Part shown: positions 59,500 to 64,000 of the stretch, in pieces
How the letters are laid out: every line of letters starts with the position of its first letter
Position numbering within the stretch: the stretch's first letter is position 1
From: Pseudohalioglobus sediminis
GTDB taxonomy: Bacteria; Pseudomonadota; Gammaproteobacteria; Pseudomonadales; Halieaceae
Assembly: GCF_008370495.1 (NCBI RefSeq)
Contig: NZ_VTUX01000002.1
Location: forward strand, 512,342-576,341
Length of the DNA: 64,000 nt
Reading direction: 5' to 3'
The notes under the pieces: model-generated
What the model was told of the DNA's origin: nothing
Databases searched by the model: none
Seen by the model: the letters and a program-made list of their open reading frames with translations, nothing else
Program-made: the position numbers and the translations under genes

Positions 59500-60546
59500 A
59501 TGTCGATAACCATTCAACCCCTCTCGGAAGATACGCTGCCTGCAGTAATCGAATTGGTATTGGAAGCCTGGCATCGTGAGTGGGGGCCTGAGTTTGCCGA
59601 GCGCATGCTACGCTGGCGCTTTCTGCTGCGCCAGAACGGGGATACAGTGCTGGTCATGGACGAAGGACGCTGCGTCGCAATGATCGATTCCTTTGTGCGC
59701 GATTACCTTATCGACGGCGATGTAGTGAAAGTGCGTGAGCTTTGCGACTGGTTCAGCCGTCCCGACTATCGCGGAGTGGGCCTCAAACCTGCCCGCATAA
59801 TGATGAAGAAGCCTGAGCCAATCATTTCAATCGGCGGCTCGAACGCTACACAAGCCTTGTTGCCAAGACTGGGGTTCAAACCATTGCCCCAGCCAGCTAT
59901 AGATTATACGTTACCCCTTACCGGCGCTGCCCTGGTAGACGGGCTCTTTAAACGCTATCGCATACCGGGCAGGAGGACGGGCATGCGCCTGGCCAAACAC
60001 TTCACTCATCCGCATAGATGGGGTGACTCGCGCCACAAATCCGCAGTAGATGGGATTGCTCGCATATCCAGGAACGGCACACAACTCTCCAGCACGACGC
60101 CACCGGGCGATCAATACCAGCTGGCGTCTCTCATCAACGCAGAGGATATTGCGTGGCTGTTAGCAGCACCTGAAGAATTGGGGCAGTTCAAGGTGCTTGA
60201 GTTTCTCGTTGACAACCAGGTAATTGGCGTGACCCTTAATCGTCTTAACGGACAGAACGAACCGGTCGAGGGCACGATTGTGCACTTACAGAGCGCACAG
60301 GTCTCGGTCGAAATTTATCGCTGGATGATAGATGAATCTATCTCCATGCTGGCTGCTTCAGGCGCCAGTAGCGTCAAGTGCAGGACGAGTTGTCCGACCT
60401 TGGCAGATGCACTGCAAAGCTCTCATTTTATCAGGCGCAAAGCCCTCCAGACATTATGGTGGTCGCCAGTCCTGGACGCACCTTCGGGCCCAAGCCTACT
60501 GTCGCGCTTCCGCGCTGACGACGCGCTGCAACCTTATCCGCACTGA
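59500..60546 (+). CDS. GNAT-fold acyltransferase-like protein
   Basis: 348 residues. The N-terminal half has a GNAT-like pattern: IQPLSEDTLPAVIELVLEAWHREWG, VLVMDEGRCVAMIDSFVRDYLIDG, then DWFSRPDYRGVGLKPARIMM standing where the acyl-CoA loop is expected. The second half (about 190-320) has a repeated-looking fold, IDESISMLAASGASSVKCRT, consistent with a double GNAT protein. It lies 39 bases after the ligase, so the ACP-bound acyl group may be its donor. Acceptor unknown. Confidence 0.65.
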   Translation: MSITIQPLSEDTLPAVIELVLEAWHREWGPEFAERMLRWRFLLRQNGDTVLVMDEGRCVAMIDSFVRDYLIDGDVVKVRELCDWFSRPDYRGVGLKPARIMMKKPEPIISIGGSNATQALLPRLGFKPLPQPAIDYTLPLTGAALVDGLFKRYRIPGRRTGMRLAKHFTHPHRWGDSRHKSAVDGIARISRNGTQLSSTTPPGDQYQLASLINAEDIAWLLAAPEELGQFKVLEFLVDNQVIGVTLNRLNGQNEPVEGTIVHLQSAQVSVEIYRWMIDESISMLAASGASSVKCRTSCPTLADALQSSHFIRRKALQTLWWSPVLDAPSGPSLLSRFRADDALQPYPH

Positions 60547-60606
60547 CCAACCGCACACCCGAACAATAGACATATCTGAGATAAGCAAGGCGGGCCAATA
60601 AACCAA

Positions 60607-60836
60607 CTGCACTGATTGGCTGGAGCCGGGTAGGTGTAATCGCAAGCGACGTCGCCGGGGAGTGCTCTGGGGCCGTGAGCCACGCCAGCACCTATGGCAC
60701 GCCGGTGGTTGGAGCTCCTACGTTCACCTCTGCCACCGCCAGCTACGGCGAAGATGAGTGCCAGCGCATCTCGGCAAAAGCAAAAGAGTTGGACGCAGCA
60801 TAACCGATTTCGTCCCACTGACTCTGATTTTCGCAC
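60607..60836 (+). pseudogene. Decayed copy of the alpha/beta hydrolase gene
   Basis: This stretch aligns with 63331-63562 of the intact hydrolase gene (for example TCCAGCTACGG against GCCAGCTACGG, GAGTGCCAGCGCATCTCGGC against GAGTGCCGGCGCATCTCGGC). Its frame reads GWSRVGVIA where the intact gene has GWSLGGVIA, so a nucleophile-elbow glycine is lost. It stops at a TAA at 60801, and one base is missing afterwards. The 5' half is absent. Confidence 0.85.
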
Positions 60837-61225
60837 TGAAAAACCACCCACACCGCGTCCTCGATAGAGACGTCGAAATTAGAGAGTTATCGCACACAAG
60901 CAAACCTCTCCAAAGCCGAGAACGCCCGCAGGCCCGTTTCAGCCGGCCGGAGAGGTAACCCGCGCGCATAGCCGAATATCGTGCCAACGACATCGCCGTA
61001 CACAATAGGACCAGATATGGCTGCAAAGCGTAAATGTCAGTTAGAGCCTGAAATCAGGGCTTGAGGTTATCGGCAGGACCCGGGGTGCGGTAGCGGTGCG
61101 AAGGAGAAATGGTCTATAGTTGAGGCAAGGATTGAGCAGTGCAATTATTGAGCCGTGCAATGATGGTGGTTGCACATTCAATTTTTATGCGTTCCCGGCG
61201 GAGAGTCAGAGGTTTGAGTCGGCAG
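60837..61225. other. Intergenic stretch between hydrolase remnant and lyase gene
   Basis: No complete gene or RNA recognised. It contains AAGGAG just before a short ATG-initiated frame of three codons (about 61102-61118). Possible leader or remnant; the lyase frame is open here from 61139. Confidence 0.5.
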
Positions 61226-62707
61226 ATGACCAAAAGCAAAGAAATTTTCTTTAGGCAGAGATTCGTCCGGCGATCGCGCATGGTCGTTACAGTGCTGAAA
61301 CTCGCTGCCATTCTTCTTTTACTGGTGCTTAACCCACTACCAGCCACAGCCAGCATCGACGGCTTTTACGATTTCGAAACGGGCGGGCTAGACGCATTTC
61401 GTTGCCACGGCAACTGCCCCGAGGTTACAGACAAGATACCCGCGCGCTCGGGCAAATATGCCATGCGTTCCTACCTTGGCGAAGGAAGATCCAACAAACG
61501 TCGCACAGAGGCCATTTTCTCCAATCGCAAGGAACGGTTGATGGAGTGGGAGCGGGACTACTGGATAGGGTTCAGCATTTATCTGCCCAACAATTGGAAA
61601 CACTACGGCAAATTTGAAATTCTCGCCCAGATTCACGCCTCGGTTGACGAGGGCGAACGCCAGCGCTCTCCGCCCTTCGCGATATACACAGGCAGCGGGA
61701 ATTGGAAAATCACCAACAGAGCTCTGGGCGGTATCAAGAATGATTGGGTGCTCAACAGCGTCTACGAAGATATCAATCGCTGGACTGATTTTGTAATTCA
61801 CTATAAACCATCCTACAACTCCAGCGGCGTGCTTCGGGTTTGGAAGAACGGTGAGTTGGTTGCATCACGCGAGGGGCCCAATGCCTATAAGGACACGGAT
61901 GGCCCGTATTTTACTCTCGGGCTGTACACTGGCCTTTACGACCAGACAGAGGGTAATCCCCCGAAGACCGTTTATCACGATGCGCTGCGAATAGCCTCCG
62001 GCCCTGATGCCGGCTACGAGGACGTTGCGCCCTCCGGTGACGGCCCTGATCCGGGCGATGTCCCGGTTTCGTTCTTTATGGATTGTCTGGGCAACTGCCC
62101 GGTCTTTAGTGAAGACGTCAGTCGCTGGGGCGGCGCAGCAATGCGATCGACCGTTAGCGAGGCCAGCGACAACAGCAAGCGTACCCAGGCCATTTTCAAG
62201 GGCCGGCAGTCCAGGCTCATGGCCTTTGAGCAGAGTTACTGGATAGGATTCAGTATATTCCTTCCGGAGAGATGGGTAGTACCTGGTAAAAGGGAAGTGC
62301 TACTGGAAATACTCAGAACCCCTGATCCGGGAGAGAATCATTACGCCGCATTGGAGATTCTCACCGGCACCGGGGACTGGACGCTGCGCAGCAATTGGGG
62401 AGGTAATCAAAAGGAATGGATCCTTAACAGCATCTACGAGAGCATGGGGCGCTGGACAGACTTCGTAATCCACTACAAGCCCTCTTTCAAGCCTTCTGGA
62501 ATCATCGAAGTGTGGAAGGATGGCACCCTGGTGGCCCGACGCAACGGCCGCAATATTGAGAAGGACGAAGAAGGCCCCTTTCTCGCTATTGGACTTCTGA
62601 AAGACTATCCTACCCCCGCTTCAAAGTCTGTCTATCATGATGCTCTGCGCATTGCTTCTGGTCCAGATGCTCGTTACGAAGATGTGGCGCCCGAACTAGC
62701 CCGGTGA
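61226..62707 (+). CDS. Exported tandem polysaccharide-lyase-like protein (PF14099 type)
   Basis: 493 residues from the ATG at 61226; ATG 61280 is an alternative. A basic N region then VVTVLKLAAILLLLVLNPLPATA forms a signal peptide. Two homologous domains follow, about 61350-62030 and 62070-62690. Each has C-x-G-N-C-P, R-TEAIF/RTQAIF, YWIGFSI-LP, W(T)DFVIHYKPS, a V-WK-G-LVA-R strand and VYHDALRIASGPDA-YEDVAP. The concanavalin-like fold resembles heparin-lyase-I/glucuronan-lyase relatives. Catalytic residues and polymer are not determinable. The second domain could be a binding module. Confidence 0.78.
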   Translation: MTKSKEIFFRQRFVRRSRMVVTVLKLAAILLLLVLNPLPATASIDGFYDFETGGLDAFRCHGNCPEVTDKIPARSGKYAMRSYLGEGRSNKRRTEAIFSNRKERLMEWERDYWIGFSIYLPNNWKHYGKFEILAQIHASVDEGERQRSPPFAIYTGSGNWKITNRALGGIKNDWVLNSVYEDINRWTDFVIHYKPSYNSSGVLRVWKNGELVASREGPNAYKDTDGPYFTLGLYTGLYDQTEGNPPKTVYHDALRIASGPDAGYEDVAPSGDGPDPGDVPVSFFMDCLGNCPVFSEDVSRWGGAAMRSTVSEASDNSKRTQAIFKGRQSRLMAFEQSYWIGFSIFLPERWVVPGKREVLLEILRTPDPGENHYAALEILTGTGDWTLRSNWGGNQKEWILNSIYESMGRWTDFVIHYKPSFKPSGIIEVWKDGTLVARRNGRNIEKDEEGPFLAIGLLKDYPTPASKSVYHDALRIASGPDARYEDVAPELAR

Positions 62708-62984
62708 TATTGGCCGAGCGCCTGCCACGCCAAACCGCCTGCACCCTCCATTTCATTGTTCCACTGTTACGTCATCCTCGATGATGCCTCGATCCGAACA
62801 TCACCAGTGCTGTCGACTCTATGCGGGATGTGATCGATAGCTTACCTGGCTCCAAAGTCCAGACAGCTGCTCCGTCCTCGTTTTTCCAATCTTACGCACC
62901 CGGTCACTTGCGAACTGCAGGCATGACAATGGATCCGCAACCCGGTTCTCCGCGTAAACAGACATGTCTACCGGAGATCTGGAT

Positions 62985-63713
62985 ATGGAAAGAATCATCA
63001 AATTCGACGCTCCGCCCAGCGCACCTGATCCGACCCGGCCCAGGCCTCGGCAGCTTCTGGGCGAGGCCCGCGGCTATCGTGATGTGGTCCGGCTCGTGTT
63101 TTCAGGATCGGAGCTACGCCGGCAACCTGACATTTCCGGAACAGCCGCGATATTGATTCCCGGCTGGAAAGCACCGGAAGCGAGCATGGGGCCACTGCGA
63201 TTTTTCCTGCGGCGACGCGGCTGCGATGCGCGCCACTGGGGACTGGGAGTCAATCGTGGCGACCCCGAGCGCGACAGCGAGCGCCTGGTGGCAAGCGTTC
63301 ACAACCTGTCGCAAGAACTGGGTAAGCCGCTGGCACTGATCGGCTGGAGCCTGGGAGGTGTGATCGCACGCGAGGTCGCCAGGGAGTGCCCTGAGGCCGT
63401 GAGTCAGGTCATCACCTATGGAACGCCGGTAATCGGGGGCCCTACGTTTACGCCTGCAGCCTCCAGCTACGGTAAGGATGAGTGCCGGCGCATCTCGGCG
63501 AAAATCACCGAATTGGACGCAGCATCACCGATATCAGTCCCACTGACCGTGATTTTCTCTCGCCGCGACGGTGTTGTATCGTGGCCCGCGTGCATAGATC
63601 GCAGCAGTTTGCAGGTGGTGCACTATGAAGTGGAGTCGACCCACCTGTCGATGGGGCTTGATCCGAGCGTCTGGACGCTGGTAGCACAACAGCTGGCCAG
63701 GGTGAACATCTAG
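62985..63713 (+). CDS. Alpha/beta fold hydrolase
   Basis: 242 residues. Start ATG at 62985 is preceded by GGAG eight bases upstream; an in-frame ATG at 62964 adds 7. The nucleophile elbow is GWSLGG with Ser122; candidate Asp195 in SRRDGVVSW and His220 in ESTHLSMG complete a catalytic triad. No signal peptide, so cytoplasmic. Resembles lipase or depolymerase-like hydrolases. A dead partial copy lies at 60607-60836, so this gene or its ancestor was duplicated around the lyase gene. Confidence 0.82.
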   Translation: MERIIKFDAPPSAPDPTRPRPRQLLGEARGYRDVVRLVFSGSELRRQPDISGTAAILIPGWKAPEASMGPLRFFLRRRGCDARHWGLGVNRGDPERDSERLVASVHNLSQELGKPLALIGWSLGGVIAREVARECPEAVSQVITYGTPVIGGPTFTPAASSYGKDECRRISAKITELDAASPISVPLTVIFSRRDGVVSWPACIDRSSLQVVHYEVESTHLSMGLDPSVWTLVAQQLARVNI

Positions 63714-63800
63714 ACCGGCACGCCTCGCTCACTGCGCAGCAACAGGCACGCCCTTGCAGAGGGTCCTTGATGCAAGCTTGAAGCGGAAACGTAAAGATGA

Positions 63801-64000
63801 TGTAGTTCCTGACACATAGCTTACAGAATATACCGGAGACATGGTTTACACATTTAGGTATTTGGAGGAGGCCTCCAGATGCCGTGGAAAGAGTGTAAAC
63901 CGATGGATGAACGCCTCAGATTTGTCGCCAGGCTGCTCGAAGGAGAGAAGATGGCGGCCCTATGCCGAGAGTTTGGTATATCCCGCCCTACGGGCTACAA
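63801..64000 (+). mobile_element. IS481-family insertion sequence, left part
   Basis: The left end probably begins at 63801 with TGTAGTTCCTGACACA, the TGT start of IS481-group ends, and runs beyond the right edge. The transposase start is inside. The right end and any target duplication are outside the window. Confidence 0.7.
63879..64000 (+). CDS. IS481-family transposase, N-terminal part
   Basis: The last 122 bases encode MPWKECKPMDERLRFVARLL and continue EGEKMAALCREFGISRPTGYK, the N-terminal helix-turn-helix of IS481-type DDE transposases. GGAGGAGG lies upstream at 63863. Truncated by the window edge, so activity cannot be judged. Confidence 0.88.
   Translation, partial: MPWKECKPMDERLRFVARLLEGEKMAALCREFGISRPTGY

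Overview
The window reads as a high-G+C gammaproteobacterial chromosome, probably a marine Cellvibrionales/Halieaceae-type or Pseudomonas-related organism. The grounds are gene orders typical of that group (accA-tilS-pyrG-kdsA-eno-ftsB-ispD-ispF-truD-pcm; xerD-dsbC-hom-thrC-recJ; ffs-dnaX-ybaB-recR-rnd-ycgL-ycgN) and a long TonB-dependent receptor. The taxonomic placement is inference; no rRNA or tRNA gene lies in the window.

1-9.8 kb (minus strand) is a dense housekeeping run: fatty-acid (accA), tRNA (tilS, truD), CTP (pyrG), KDO (kdsA), glycolysis (eno), division (ftsB), isoprenoid (ispD, ispF) and protein-repair (pcm) genes, many with overlapping stop and start codons, then the beginning of a DUF368 membrane protein. 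surE, usually between truD and pcm, is absent. 9.8-17.1 kb holds a METTL20-like methyltransferase, rluA, a structured inverted repeat, a CueR-like regulator with a Cys-rich permease and a textbook MerR-type promoter, a TetR/penicillin-acylase pair and a GcvA-like LysR gene.

17.1-25.1 kb looks like one catabolic locus: gabD and a class III aminotransferase on the plus strand converge with a minus-strand operon of a TonB-dependent receptor, a sphingosine-phosphate-lyase-like PLP decarboxylase and an MFS transporter. 25.4-33 kb is recJ-thrC-hom-alaC-dsbC-xerD. 33.1-40.6 kb holds a DUF6586 protein, topA, a small anchored protein, a UspA, a glutaredoxin-like protein, IclR and AraC regulators and a SpoU-type RNA methyltransferase. 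40.6-44.6 kb is a MoxR/von Willebrand module. 44.6-49.4 kb is the ycgN-ycgL-rnd-recR-ybaB-dnaX cluster with the 4.5S RNA gene; dnaX carries all the elements of a programmed -1 frameshift.

49.4-54.4 kb is an RND efflux operon ending in its own TetR regulator and preceded by twin palindromic operators. A 40-residue exported-type peptide with its own ribosome binding site and terminator follows, then VanZ-like and secreted lipase-like genes. From about 56.4 kb the G+C visibly drops: an unrecognised protein, an acyl carrier protein, an AMP-forming ligase and a GNAT-like protein form a probable acyl-transfer cassette. After it come a decayed hydrolase copy, a two-domain polysaccharide-lyase-like exported protein, the intact hydrolase and the start of an IS481-family element. 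This right end is the accessory part of the window and the most likely place for something undescribed.
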